NCBI RefSeq assembly: GCF_028275055.1
Contig: NZ_JAQCNJ010000062.1
Coordinates: forward strand, 1 to 35,982
Source: Haloplanus sp.
GTDB lineage: Archaea > Halobacteriota > Halobacteria > Halobacteriales > Haloferacaceae
Length of the DNA: 35,982 nucleotides
Direction of reading: 5' to 3'
The notes below the pieces were generated by a model. That model was not told where the DNA came from, did no database searches, and saw only the letters and a program-made list of their open reading frames with translations. Shown one piece after another: positions 8,949 to 16,288 of the stretch (within the stretch, counting starts at the first letter, position 1; each line of letters begins with the position of its first letter). The translations under genes and the position numbers were made by a program.

Positions 8949-10001
8949 TCAGGCGTTACAGAGCATGGTGAACAGCCGGTTGGTCCAGTCGGCCTCCGCG
9001 CGTGGCGTCGGCCCGTCGCCACCGCCACGGATGGCCGCGGCCTCGCGGCGGACGACCGGTGTATGTGTGTCATGAGGGTCGTACGATGTGACGAGGCGTT
9101 GTCTCACGGTCTCCTCGACCGCGCGTGCGGTCGCACGAACCCCGTTTCGGACGGCCCTGAGAGCCCCTCGCACCATCGGGTAATCAAACGGCGTGTTTGG
9201 GCCGTATCCGGCGCGGTGTGTGCGGACCGACTGTGTCCCGATATCCACGGCGACGTGGCCGTTCTCGGCAACGAACTCGACTCGCCGCCTGTCCGGGACC
9301 CCCGAGTGGTGTTGGATCGTGCAAGCGACGTCGTCGTCGGTGACATACGAGAGTGCGATCCCGTCGAACTCGATCGATTGATCGCCCATCGTATCGATCC
9401 GTTTCACCCCCACGGCCGACTCGTCGGCCGGATACCCGGCGGCACGCAACCCGATGTAGATGGGATGGACGATGCCCTCGCCGAACTCGCCGCCCGGAAG
9501 GTCGAGCACCCAGTCGCCACGATCCGGGCGACGCGGGTCGATGTCCTCGGCCCAGTGGACCGACACGCCGTGTAACTCGCCGAACTCGCCGCACTCGATA
9601 CGCCGGCACGCCTCCCGGAACGGACGGTAGTACGCTTGGTTGTGGACGACGGTGGCTCGCACACCCTCCCGGTCGGCGGCCTCGGTCAGTGCGTCGAACT
9701 CGTCGCGGGTCCGGACGAACGGTTTCTCGACGAGAACGTGTATCCCGCGGTCGATACAGTCCATGGCGAGGTCGTGATGCGTTTGCAGTGGCGTACAGAT
9801 GTGGACCCAGTCCACGTCGGCCGCTCGAAGCAGGGCGTCGAGGTCGGTGTGTGTCGAGACGCCCGCCCGGGTGGCGAACCGGTCGAGTCTCGATTCGTCA
9901 ACGTCGGCGATAGCGACGAGTTCGGTGCCTGCTGTTCCCTCGATAGCGGCGTCGTGCCACCGGGCCACCTCGCCGAGTCCGACGATTGCCGTCCGTAACA
10001 C
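8949..10001 (-). CDS. Gfo/Idh/MocA-family NAD(P)-dependent oxidoreductase
   Basis: The N-terminal Rossmann fold ([14 protein letters not shown], then [17 protein letters not shown]) is followed by the conserved [29 protein letters not shown]; the EKP lysine is a family hallmark. The C-terminal GFO_IDH_MocA domain shows [28 protein letters not shown] and a late [10 protein letters not shown]. Members oxidise sugars, inositols or sugar-nucleotide derivatives; the substrate here is unknown. Two GTG starts are possible, 10025 (358 aa) and 10001 (350 aa). The start at 10001 is preferred because a TATAAG on the minus strand (10025-10030) lies 26 nt upstream, and the Rossmann fold begins only a few residues in. 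The gene is separated by ~150 bp from the gap start. Confidence 0.85.
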   Translation of the reverse strand: MLRTAIVGLGEVARWHDAAIEGTAGTELVAIADVDESRLDRFATRAGVSTHTDLDALLRAADVDWVHICTPLQTHHDLAMDCIDRGIHVLVEKPFVRTRDEFDALTEAADREGVRATVVHNQAYYRPFREACRRIECGEFGELHGVSVHWAEDIDPRRPDRGDWVLDLPGGEFGEGIVHPIYIGLRAAGYPADESAVGVKRIDTMGDQSIEFDGIALSYVTDDDVACTIQHHSGVPDRRRVEFVAENGHVAVDIGTQSVRTHRAGYGPNTPFDYPMVRGALRAVRNGVRATARAVEETVRQRLVTSYDPHDTHTPVVRREAAAIRGGGDGPTPRAEADWTNRLFTMLCNA

Positions 10002-10024
10002 GGTTCCACTACCGGTTCCGTCCA

Positions 10025-10030
10025 CTTATA
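10025..10030. promoter_or_regulatory. bidirectional TATA-like box
   Basis: TTATA on the plus strand reads TATAAG on the minus strand. On the minus strand it is 26 nt before the GTG at 10001 of the oxidoreductase. On the plus strand it is ~21 nt before the micro-ORF ATG at 10048, a little short of ideal. One element may drive both directions. Confidence 0.4.
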
Positions 10031-10047
10031 CTGGGTGCCGTGTCATC

Positions 10048-10107
10048 ATGACCGACGACACCGCCGCCGAGAGCGAGTGGGCCGAGGCGGCTAAGGGTAA
10101 GGGCTAA
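10048..10107 (+). CDS. possible 19-aa leader peptide before the aminopeptidase
   Basis: A short ORF encodes MTDDTAAESEWAEAAKGKG. It starts ~21 nt after a TATA-like box and stops 25 bp before the aminopeptidase ATG. The acidic composition fits halophile coding sequence and would be unusual for random sequence, but at 19 codons this is weak evidence. I do not recognise the peptide. It could be a leader peptide or simply 5' untranslated sequence of the aminopeptidase transcript. Confidence 0.25.
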   Translation: MTDDTAAESEWAEAAKGKG

Positions 10108-10132
10108 CCCCTGTGCGTCCCTACTGACGTTC

Positions 10133-11095
10133 ATGTCAGACACACTCCGTGAGGCCGCCGAGACGGCGATCCGCCAGTGTATGGCCATCGATACCGGGGA
10201 ATCCTGTGTCGTCGTTACCGACGACAAGCGCCGGCCCATCGGCGAGGCCCTCTACGACGCCGCGAGCGACGTGACCGACGACGCCGTGCTCCTGCGGTAC
10301 CCGCCGGGCGAACAACACGGCACCGAACCGCCCGAACCCGTGGCGTCGGCGATGGCCGCGGCCGACGTCGTTCTCGCGCCGACGACAAAGAGCCTGAGCC
10401 ACACTCGCGCCCGACAGGGAGCGACCGACGCCGGTGCGCGCGCCGCGACCCTCCCCGGAATCACCGAAGCCGTGATGACCGTCGGCCTCGACGCCGACTA
10501 CGCCGTTATCGAGCGTCACTGTCTGTCCATTCTCGAACAGGTCGCCGACGCAGACGAGGTGCGTGTAACGACCCCCGCTGGGACGGACTTCACGGTCGAA
10601 CCCGGCGACCGCGAGTGGCTGTCGGACACGGGGCTGGTTCACGACCGGGGCGACTTCTCGAACCTGCCGGCCGGCGAGACCTTCATCAGCCCTGAGACCG
10701 CGTCGGGGACGTACGTCGTCGACGGGACGATGATGCCCCATGGGCTTCTCGACGATCCGATCCGGTTCGAGGTCGAGGACGGCTACGTCACCCACATCTC
10801 CGACGACGCCGTTCGCGATCAGGTCGACCAGGCTCGCGACACCGTCGGCCGCGACGCCGCCAACCTCGCCGAACTCGGCATCGGGACGAACGTCGGGGTG
10901 ACCGAACTGATGGGATCGGTCCTGTTAGACGAGAAGGCCGCCGGGACGGTTCATATCGCCATCGGCGACGACGCGGGCATCGGCGGCGACGTCGAGGCAC
11001 CGCTTCATCTCGACGGCATTCTCCGCAACCCGACGGTATACGCCGACGGCGAGGTGATCGACCTCCCCGAGGCCGGCCCCGAGACGGTCGCGTAG
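10133..11095 (+). CDS. M29-like aminopeptidase (leucyl aminopeptidase / AmpS-PepS type)
   Basis: A 320-aa protein with the pattern of the short archaeal thermophilic-aminopeptidase-like family: AIRQCMAIDTGESCVVVTDDKRRPIGEALY at the N-terminus (spanning residues ~11-40), a central ADVVLAPTTKSLSHTRARQGATDAGARAATLPGIT segment, and a C-terminal part with FSNLPAGETFISPE, LAELGIGTN, GVTELMGSVLLDEKAAGTVHIAIGDD and HLDGIL. In M29 enzymes the Glu and His residues of these last blocks bind the metal ions that activate water for removal of N-terminal residues. It is a cytoplasmic enzyme with no signal peptide. Possible promoters are a weak CTAACC ~28 nt upstream or the TATA at 10025. Confidence 0.8.
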   Translation: MSDTLREAAETAIRQCMAIDTGESCVVVTDDKRRPIGEALYDAASDVTDDAVLLRYPPGEQHGTEPPEPVASAMAAADVVLAPTTKSLSHTRARQGATDAGARAATLPGITEAVMTVGLDADYAVIERHCLSILEQVADADEVRVTTPAGTDFTVEPGDREWLSDTGLVHDRGDFSNLPAGETFISPETASGTYVVDGTMMPHGLLDDPIRFEVEDGYVTHISDDAVRDQVDQARDTVGRDAANLAELGIGTNVGVTELMGSVLLDEKAAGTVHIAIGDDAGIGGDVEAPLHLDGILRNPTVYADGEVIDLPEAGPETVA

Positions 11096-11147
11096 CCACA
11101 ACGCCTGCCGCGTTCTTCGATGACGCGGCGCGTGCCGGAAGGGCGGA

Positions 11148-11155
11148 TTTTTACC
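11148..11155 (+). promoter_or_regulatory. TATA-like box of the zinc-finger / pcm operon
   Basis: TTTTTACC is centred about 26 nt before the ATG at 11177, consistent with a leaderless transcript that would also carry the downstream methyltransferase gene. Confidence 0.5.
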
Positions 11156-11176
11156 GCCTGACCGGCTACAGTCGGT

Positions 11177-11839
11177 ATGACACATCCCGGCCCCGACGCG
11201 GGCGACCGCGTCGCTCTCGCCTGTCCCTCGTGTTCGACCGACGGAACGACCGTCCACGAGGTACTGAAACCCGGTGGCCAGGTCACCGTCCGGTGTGCGG
11301 ACTGCGATCACGTCCACAAGGAACGCTACGAGCCACCACGGGAGACGACCGTCGACGTCGTCGTCTCGCAGGGCGAGGAGTCGGTGTCGACGACACTCGA
11401 CGTTCCCGCCGGAGAGACGGTCGCCGTCGGCGACGAGTTCGTTGTCGACACGCCCGAGGCGATCATGCAGGTTCGGCTCACCTCCATCGAGGTCGGCGAC
11501 GACAGCCGCGCCGAAGAGGCGGCCGTAGAAGAGGTCGAAACGCTGTGGAGTCGCGCCGTCGACAACGTTCGCGTCAACGTGACCGTCCATCCCAACGACG
11601 GCCGGGAGGACGCCTCCCGGAGCGTCGCGGTTGCGGTCCCAGGGGACTACGAGTTCGTCGTCGGCGAGACGGAGTCGTTCGCCGACGAGGAGTTCGAGGT
11701 CACGGGCGTGCAGGTCCGCGACGACGCCCCGGCGTACCGCTTCGGGAAACTCGACCACGAGGGCGACTCCGTTTTCGCAAAGGACACGAAACGGGTGTAC
11801 GCCCGCGACGCCACGCCGGCCGCCTGGTCGCCGTGGTAA
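11177..11839 (+). CDS. HVO_0476-family zinc-finger protein
   Basis: A 220-aa protein with an N-terminal zinc ribbon: CPSC at residues ~16-19 and CADC at ~39-42, with HVHKERYE after it. The rest is an acidic beta-rich domain (DVVVSQGEESVSTTLDVPAG, GDEFVVDTPEAIMQVRLTSIE, LWSRAVDNVRVNVTVH, YRFGKLDHEGDSVFAKD and a C-terminal RVYARD). I recognise it as the haloarchaeal family named after Haloferax HVO_0476, whose function is unknown. The stop codon is 10 bp before the ATG of pcm, so the two are almost certainly co-transcribed, which hints at a link with protein repair or RNA/protein handling; this is only inference from the order of the genes. Confidence 0.8.
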   Translation: MTHPGPDAGDRVALACPSCSTDGTTVHEVLKPGGQVTVRCADCDHVHKERYEPPRETTVDVVVSQGEESVSTTLDVPAGETVAVGDEFVVDTPEAIMQVRLTSIEVGDDSRAEEAAVEEVETLWSRAVDNVRVNVTVHPNDGREDASRSVAVAVPGDYEFVVGETESFADEEFEVTGVQVRDDAPAYRFGKLDHEGDSVFAKDTKRVYARDATPAAWSPW

Positions 11840-11849
11840 GGGTAAGAAT

Positions 11850-12482
11850 ATGGATTTCGACAGCGCCTGTGCCGACCTCGTCGACGGTTTGGTCGACGCC
11901 GGGCGGATCGACCGTCCGGCCACGGAGCGGGCGTTGCGTGCCGTCCCCCGTCACGAGTTCGTCCCTACGTCGTGTCGGGAGGCGGCCTACCAGGACCGTC
12001 CGCTCCCCATCGGCGAGGGACAAACGATCAGCGCCCCGCATATGGTGGCGATGATGAGCGATCTGTTCGCGCCCGACCCCGGCGACCGGATCCTCGAAAT
12101 CGGAACCGGCTGTGGCTACCACGCCGCCGTGACGGCCGAACTCGTCGACGACACGGTGTACAGCGTCGAGGTCGAACCCGCACTTGCCGACCGGGCACGC
12201 GACCGCTTCGACCGACTCGGCTACGACGTTCGCGTCCGGGTCGGCGACGGGTTCGACGGCTGGCCGGCCGAGGCCCCCTACGACGGCGCGTATCTCACCT
12301 GCGCCCCCGAGTCGACCCCCGGTCCGGTCGTCGAGCAGGTTCGTCCGGGAGCCCGGATCATCGCCCCCGTCGGCCGCGGCCGACAGGAACTCGTTCGCCT
12401 GACCCGCCGGGCCGATGGCGGGGTTGACCGCAGCCGTCACGGCGGTGTCCGGTTCGTCCCGATGCGCTCGCCCGACAGCTAA
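11850..12482 (+). CDS. pcm: protein-L-isoaspartate O-methyltransferase
   Basis: A 210-aa enzyme that methylates L-isoaspartyl residues formed by spontaneous damage, using S-adenosylmethionine, so that normal aspartate can be restored. The full set of PCMT motifs is present: RHEFVP, DRPLPIGEGQTISAPHMVAMM (the loop that holds the substrate carboxylate), the SAM site ILEIGTGCGYH at residues 81-91, YSVEVEPALADRAR, VGDGFDGWP and DGAYLTCAPE. The chosen ATG follows the zinc-finger gene by 10 bp; the ~70 codons open upstream in this frame overlap that gene and are not protein-like. It is followed after 41 bp by a paralogue. Confidence 0.92.
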   Translation: MDFDSACADLVDGLVDAGRIDRPATERALRAVPRHEFVPTSCREAAYQDRPLPIGEGQTISAPHMVAMMSDLFAPDPGDRILEIGTGCGYHAAVTAELVDDTVYSVEVEPALADRARDRFDRLGYDVRVRVGDGFDGWPAEAPYDGAYLTCAPESTPGPVVEQVRPGARIIAPVGRGRQELVRLTRRADGGVDRSRHGGVRFVPMRSPDS

Positions 12483-12493
12483 CGGAGCGTACG

Positions 12494-12502
12494 GTTGATA
12501 AG
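12494..12502 (+). promoter_or_regulatory. TATA-like box of the second pcm-family gene
   Basis: GGTTGATAA is centred ~26 nt before the ATG at 12524, between the two methyltransferase genes. It suggests the paralogue has its own leaderless promoter, perhaps besides read-through. Confidence 0.4.
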
Positions 12503-12523
12503 CGCTCGCCCCAAGCCGTCAGT

Positions 12524-13297
12524 ATGGACCCTGCGGTGTTGCGCGATGATATGGTCGACGGCGTCGCTCACGCCCTCGACGGCCTCGACGAACGGCTGGG
12601 GACGGCCATGCGAACGGTGCCACGCCAGTCGTTCGTTGAGGACCGGCCGTACGACAACCGTGCCGACGACCACGCCGGGAGCGACGTGTTGGCCCCCGAG
12701 ACGGTCGCTCGGCTGCTCGACGCCCTTGACGCCGGCAGCGAAGACGACGTGCTCGTCGTCGGCGTCGGTGTCGGCTACACGGCGGCGCTTCTGGCCGAAC
12801 TCGTCGGCGAGCGACGCGTTCACGCCGTCGACATCGTGCGCCGTCTCGTTCTCGACGCCCGGCACAACTTAGGCGAGGCGGGCTACGACGGCGTTCTCGT
12901 CGACCGCCGGGACGGCGCGGACGGTCTTCCGGAGTACGCACCGTTCGACCGTGTACTCGTCGAGGCGGCGGCGGTCCGACCGCCTCGTTCGCTTCTCGAT
13001 CAACTCGCTCCGGACGGCCGGCTGGTGATGCCGATGGGGCTGCCCGAAGCGGCGCTCGTCGCCGTTGAGGCAGACGACTCGCCGGATGGGTTCCGAATCG
13101 TCGAGGAGTTCGGTACTGCGACGTTCGCACCACTCCTCGTCGACGGCGAACAGCCCGGCGGCATGGCGCGCAACCGGACGGAACGCGAGGACCGCGAGTT
13201 CGAACAACAGGGCTACTTCGCTCCGACGGGCTGGGAACAGAACTGGATCGACTGGGACGACCGACTCGACGGCGGACGCGGCCACCGTCGCCGATGA
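12524..13297 (+). CDS. isoaspartyl methyltransferase-family paralogue
   Basis: A 257-aa protein related to the preceding pcm. It keeps RTVPRQSFVE, a SAM-binding VLVVGVGVGYTAALLAEL at residues 76-93, HAVDIVRRLVLDAR, DGLPEYAPFDRVLVEAAA and LVMPMG. The substrate-binding GQTISAPHM loop of true PCMT is replaced by DHAGSDVLAPETVARLL, so the active-site Ser and the following Pro-His are not in place. The C-terminus has ~50 extra residues (FAPLLVDGEQ, QQGYFAPTGWEQNWIDWDDRL). It is probably an AdoMet-dependent protein methyltransferase with altered or lost isoaspartate specificity. The tandem arrangement suggests old duplication. Confidence 0.8.
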   Translation: MDPAVLRDDMVDGVAHALDGLDERLGTAMRTVPRQSFVEDRPYDNRADDHAGSDVLAPETVARLLDALDAGSEDDVLVVGVGVGYTAALLAELVGERRVHAVDIVRRLVLDARHNLGEAGYDGVLVDRRDGADGLPEYAPFDRVLVEAAAVRPPRSLLDQLAPDGRLVMPMGLPEAALVAVEADDSPDGFRIVEEFGTATFAPLLVDGEQPGGMARNRTEREDREFEQQGYFAPTGWEQNWIDWDDRLDGGRGHRRR

Positions 13298-13586
13298 CAC
13301 GTCGCAAGCTCCCGTCGCCGTCGGCCCGCCCCGACCCGAGCGGCGTGACCGACGCCGCGACGACATCGCCCCCCGCCGAAGCCGTCCGGTCGACGATACA
13401 CCGGTCACGATCCGACAGCCGGACGCCGAGCGGGCTTCTCGGCGGTTCGAACGACCCGACGGCCTCCCGCAAAGCAACACGGCGGCAGAACGCACCGGTT
13501 GTCCCGACAACCGTCCCGGTACGAACGGATCGACGGCGGGTGCATACGGGCCCGCCACAGGCCCCGCCGGCGAGCGTCGCCGTCGC

Positions 13587-14030
13587 CTACCCCCGCACCA
13601 CCAGCACCTTCGTGTTCCCCCGTCGGTCGACGTAGCCGCTCCCGGCGGGCGGTTTCACCTCGATCAGCAGCGTCCCCTCGTCCTGATTCGGCCTGAGCGC
13701 TGGCGTCGCTGAGACGGTCGCGACCCCGTTCTCGCCGGTGGTCGCGGTCCGGACGCCGTCGAGGTCCGCGCTCCCGCTTTTTACGAGCACCGTCGCGTCC
13801 GCGACGGCCGTCCCGTCCGCGCCGACGACCGTGAGTTCGATCGACCGGTCGCCCGGTTCGACCACCTCCGGTTCGGGGCGTACGTCGAGTTCCGTCGTCG
13901 ACAGCCCTTGAATGCCGGTCAACATGTTCATCATCACGCTCAGGCTGGCGACGCCGATCACAAGCGCGATAACCAGTCTGATCGGTAGCCCCTCGATGGC
14001 TCGCCGGTCCGCTCGGAACGCGTCGAACAT
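13587..14030 (-). CDS. membrane-anchored Ig-like/carboxypeptidase-regulatory-like protein (probably DUF7382)
   Basis: A 147-aa protein. It has a short charged N-terminus (MFDAFRADRRAIEG), one hydrophobic segment at residues ~16-38 (LPIRLVIALVIGVASLSVMM), then a beta-sandwich-like domain: PEPEVVEPGDRSIELTVVG, DGTAVADATVLVKSG, TGENGVATV and a final NTKVLVVRG. This looks like the repeat unit of carboxypeptidase-regulatory or transthyretin-like domains exposed outside the cell on a membrane anchor. The short N-terminus before the hydrophobic stretch is also reminiscent of archaeal pilin-type signals, but I see no clear processing site. The start at 14030 is used because the codons upstream in frame enter the divergent promoter. 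It is divergent from a HerA-like ATPase gene, 76 bp apart. Confidence 0.75.
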   Translation of the reverse strand: MFDAFRADRRAIEGLPIRLVIALVIGVASLSVMMNMLTGIQGLSTTELDVRPEPEVVEPGDRSIELTVVGADGTAVADATVLVKSGSADLDGVRTATTGENGVATVSATPALRPNQDEGTLLIEVKPPAGSGYVDRRGNTKVLVVRG

Positions 14031-14075
14031 GGGCCGGGCTGGCCTCCGCCTCCCATTTGAATCTCCGTGTGCAGA

Positions 14076-14081
14076 TTTATA
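14076..14081 (+). promoter_or_regulatory. TATA box of the HerA-like ATPase gene
   Basis: TTTATA is a textbook haloarchaeal TATA box, centred 28 nt before the GTG start at 14107. It supports the GTG as the real start of a leaderless transcript. Confidence 0.6.
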
Positions 14082-14106
14082 CGTGATCGGGCGACCAGCC
14101 TGATCC

Positions 14107-15165
14107 GTGCATGTGCTCGGACGTAACGGCCGACGGGAGGGACCCGCCGCCCGCCTCGGCACGTACCGCGCCGCGGACGGGAGCGACGGCGCGGCGGTCG
14201 GACTGGATCTAGACGCCCCTCATGCGGCGCTCGTGGTGGGCAAGCGTGGCTACGGCAAATCATACACGCTGGGCGTTCTCGCGGAGGACGCGGCGCGCGC
14301 GCCGGGTGTCGCACCCGTGGTCGTCGATCCGATGGGCGGGTTCGACGGCCTCGCGGCCGGGTCGGCCGTTCCCGCACGCGTTGTCGACTCACCCGCGGTC
14401 CCCACGTCGACGCTCCCTCCGGCGGCGTGGCCGGAGCTGTTCGACCTTTCGCCGACGGGTTCCGTCGGGTCGGTGCTGTGGGAAGCCGCGGCCGCGGCCG
14501 ACACGCTCGATGGTATGTCGGCTCACATCGAGGCAGCCGGGGTCGACGCCGGCGTCCGGCGGGCCGCCCGAAACCATCTCGCGCTTGCCGACTCGTGGGA
14601 CGTTTTCGACGCCGACGCCCTCGACGCCGCGGCGTTGCTTTCCGGCGAGGCGACCGTTCTTGACTGCTCGTCACTCGACGACCGCGCCGCGTCGGTCCTG
14701 ATCCACGCCGTCGCGTCGGGGCTGTACGCGGCCTGTGTCGACGGTCGTCCGTCCCGGCTCCCGTGGGTGTTTCTCGACGAGTCGCACACCGCCTTCGACG
14801 GCGTCGCGTCGGCGGCGTTGGAGACGTTGCTGACCCGCGGTCGGACGCCGGGCGTCTCGCTCGTCGCCGCCACACAGCGCCCCGACGCACTGCCGGCGAC
14901 GGCCGTTTCGCAGGCGGACCTTCTGATCGCACACAGACTGACCGCAGCCGACGACGTTGCCGCACTGTCCGCGGCCGCCCCGACGTATCTGGAGGGACGG
15001 CTCCGCGACCGACTGCCGGCCACCCCCGGCGAGGCCGTCGTCGTCGACGACACCACCGAGTCGGTCCACGGCGTTCGAATCCGGGACCGGGAGACACCCC
15101 ACGGCGGGACGGACCCGCGAGCAAGCGAGCGCGCCGGTGGGACCGACTCCGGCGACGCGTTATAG
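14107..15165 (+). CDS. HerA/DUF87-like ATPase
   Basis: A 352-aa P-loop ATPase of the HerA/FtsK class. Walker A is GKRGYGKS at residues 45-52, with PVVVDPMGGFDGLA after it. Walker B is VFLDES with D224-E225, followed by a sensor-like LTRGRTPGVSLVAATQRPDALP; the ATQRP is typical of HerA-like proteins. The family includes DNA translocases and pumps acting on DNA or proteins, often as hexamers. Length is shorter than full HerA and there is no clear N-terminal HAS-barrel beyond ~35 residues, so its job may differ. The start is a GTG backed by a well-placed TATA box. It is divergent from a small membrane protein, a pairing I believe recurs in haloarchaea. Confidence 0.85.
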   Translation: MHVLGRNGRREGPAARLGTYRAADGSDGAAVGLDLDAPHAALVVGKRGYGKSYTLGVLAEDAARAPGVAPVVVDPMGGFDGLAAGSAVPARVVDSPAVPTSTLPPAAWPELFDLSPTGSVGSVLWEAAAAADTLDGMSAHIEAAGVDAGVRRAARNHLALADSWDVFDADALDAAALLSGEATVLDCSSLDDRAASVLIHAVASGLYAACVDGRPSRLPWVFLDESHTAFDGVASAALETLLTRGRTPGVSLVAATQRPDALPATAVSQADLLIAHRLTAADDVAALSAAAPTYLEGRLRDRLPATPGEAVVVDDTTESVHGVRIRDRETPHGGTDPRASERAGGTDSGDAL

Positions 15166-15320
15166 TCCGGCCACTCCCCCCGACGACCGGAGGTCGAGCC
15201 GAACGGCCGGAACAGCACTCCGTGTAGGGTTCGACCGCTCGTGGGCGCACGTAGACGCCGGCGTTAGATCGAGGCCCGACGCCACCCGGTGCCTGCCCCG
15301 AACAGACCGCCTCCTCACCC

Positions 15321-15335
15321 CCGGCTTCGAGCCGG
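15321..15335 (+). terminator. small GC-rich hairpin
   Basis: CCGGCT-TCG-AGCCGG is a perfect 6-bp stem with a 3-nt loop, located in the ~210-bp gap after the HerA-like ATPase and ~45 bp before a 34-aa gene. There is no T-run after it, so a terminator role is a guess. The rest of the gap (15166-15378) shows nothing else I recognise. Confidence 0.25.
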
Positions 15336-15378
15336 TAACCCCAGTCTACTTAGGTGATAGCTCGGCTTACGGAGTGGT

Positions 15379-15483
15379 ATGGACTGGCTCACAGAGCGCG
15401 ATCGGCAACGCATCTCCGAGTTCGTGTCGACACCGAAATACGAGCGGCGGCCGGAAATGCTGATCCCCGAGCCGGACGAGTGA
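15379..15483 (+). CDS. 34-aa conserved-looking microprotein
   Basis: The ORF encodes MDWLTERDRQRISEFVST followed by a basic PKYERRPEML and an acidic end IPEPDE. The composition is coding-like: charged, with an amphipathic first half and no run of Arg/Pro/Ser as in out-of-frame sequence. A TACTTAGG stretch is centred ~29 nt before the ATG and may be a weak TATA box. It ends 13 bp before the stop of the convergent winged-helix gene. I believe similar short proteins occur in other haloarchaea, but cannot name a family. Confidence 0.55.
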   Translation: MDWLTERDRQRISEFVSTPKYERRPEMLIPEPDE

Positions 15484-15496
15484 CGCCGGCCGGTTC

Positions 15497-15772
15497 TCAC
15501 AGGAGGTTCTGCGCCTCGATGATCTTCCAGATCTCCCGTCCTTGATCGGTGATACCGTAGATACGGCCCTTCTTCCGAGATTCGGGGACGAGCAGGTCGA
15601 CCAGTTCCCGCTCGCGGAGGTCGTTGAGCGCCCGGGAGACATGCGACGCGGCACAGTCGGTGTCGGCAGCGATTTTCGACGGCGGCGCCGGCGAATCGGC
15701 CAACCGTCGGAGCACCTCAACGCGATAGGTGGAGCTGATGACGTATCCGATCTCGTCCCAGTCGGTACTCAT
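15497..15772 (-). CDS. winged helix-turn-helix transcriptional regulator
   Basis: A 91-aa protein made almost wholly of one winged-helix domain: IGYVISSTYRVEVLRRLAD, PPSKIAADTDCAASHVSRALNDL (helix-turn-helix, residues ~30-55), RELVDLLVPESRKKGRIYGITDQGREI (wing). This is the ArsR/MarR-like haloarchaeal type that reads like a small DNA-binding repressor with no ligand domain. On the minus strand GGTTATCAC (15813-15820) would be its TATA box with a ~15-nt leader. Between it and the start lies an 11-bp palindrome, CTCGT-G-ACGAG (15799-15809), a candidate for autoregulation. Confidence 0.85.
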   Translation of the reverse strand: MSTDWDEIGYVISSTYRVEVLRRLADSPAPPSKIAADTDCAASHVSRALNDLRERELVDLLVPESRKKGRIYGITDQGREIWKIIEAQNLL

Positions 15773-15822
15773 CGCCGATCCGTCTCGGCGTGTCGTCTCT
15801 CGTGACGAGCGTGATAACCGTT

Positions 15823-16172
15823 CATGGAGTCAGTTCCGCTCGGCCGCAGTCGTTCGATCCGGCCCGCCGTGGTTGTGGGGTCCGAACACTGTGTACCGTA
15901 CGTCCCCGCCGCACTCAGGTATATGTATCCTACCGGTGGTAAGCGCCGACCGCCCGTTCGCACCGATCTCTCGCCGTCACGATCAAGCGAGATACGGCGC
16001 GATCCGCCGCCCGCATCGGGCCATACGGTCGGGGGGCCTCCACCGACCGTGCGGCCGGCATCGCCCGCTAAGCGATTCCTACCGCTCCCGGTAGGATGGC
16101 CTTTTTCCATCGGTGGGCAGCCGAACGCGACCCGCACCCATCCGGTAGCGACACCGTACCGACCCTGTCAGA
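15823..16172. other. 350-bp spacer with hairpins, no recognised gene
   Basis: No frame here reads like a halophile protein; the open frames are rich in Arg, Pro and Ser. Two hairpins are visible: ACGGTCGG-N10-CCGACCGT (16025-16050) and CCTACCG-N4-CGGTAGG (16078-16095), the latter followed by TTTTT at 16102-16106 like an intrinsic terminator on the plus strand. A TATATG at 15920-15925 could be a promoter, but no start codon follows at a suitable distance. A small RNA between this promoter and the terminator-like hairpin is possible, but unproven. Confidence 0.3.
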
Positions 16173-16179
16173 ACAGTTA
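16173..16179 (+). promoter_or_regulatory. TATA-like box before a short upstream ORF
   Basis: AGTTATC is centred ~28-29 nt before the ATG at 16205. This places the transcript start at the upstream micro-ORF rather than at the 71-aa gene that follows at 16285. Confidence 0.4.
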
Positions 16180-16204
16180 TCCCCCGTAGCCGGTACCTAC
16201 GTGT

Positions 16205-16288
16205 ATGCAGACCAACTGCGCGGTCGTCGACCACGACCCGCGCCTAGGGCGGCAGACGTGGGGGGGCTTGGCGGTGGATCGAGCATGA
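16205..16288 (+). CDS. possible 27-aa leader peptide overlapping the next gene
   Basis: The ORF runs MQTNCAVVDHDPRLGRQ and ends ...LAVDRA. Its TGA overlaps the ATG of the 71-aa gene in the sequence ATGA, so a ribosome ending here could restart on the next gene. The ATG has a TATA-like box at the leaderless distance. I do not recognise the peptide; it is listed because of the promoter position and the exact overlap. Confidence 0.3.
   Translation: MQTNCAVVDHDPRLGRQTWGGLAVDRA

Noticed and set aside
13294-13635. 113-codon ORF starting in the ATGA at the end of the second pcm-family gene
   Set aside because: The product is rich in Pro, Ser, Thr and Arg with no halophile acidity or known motif, and it runs into the antisense of the membrane protein gene; the 289 bp between the two genes (13298-13586) hold nothing else convincing.
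13958-15250. Large 430-codon antisense ORF opposite the HerA-like ATPase
   Set aside because: It is very rich in Arg and Pro, as expected from the complement of a G+C-rich halophile gene, and covers a well-supported gene with a TATA box.
15180-15340. tRNA-like stretch with GGTTCGACC near 15228
   Set aside because: No acceptor stem, anticodon arm or CCA-side pairing could be built around it.
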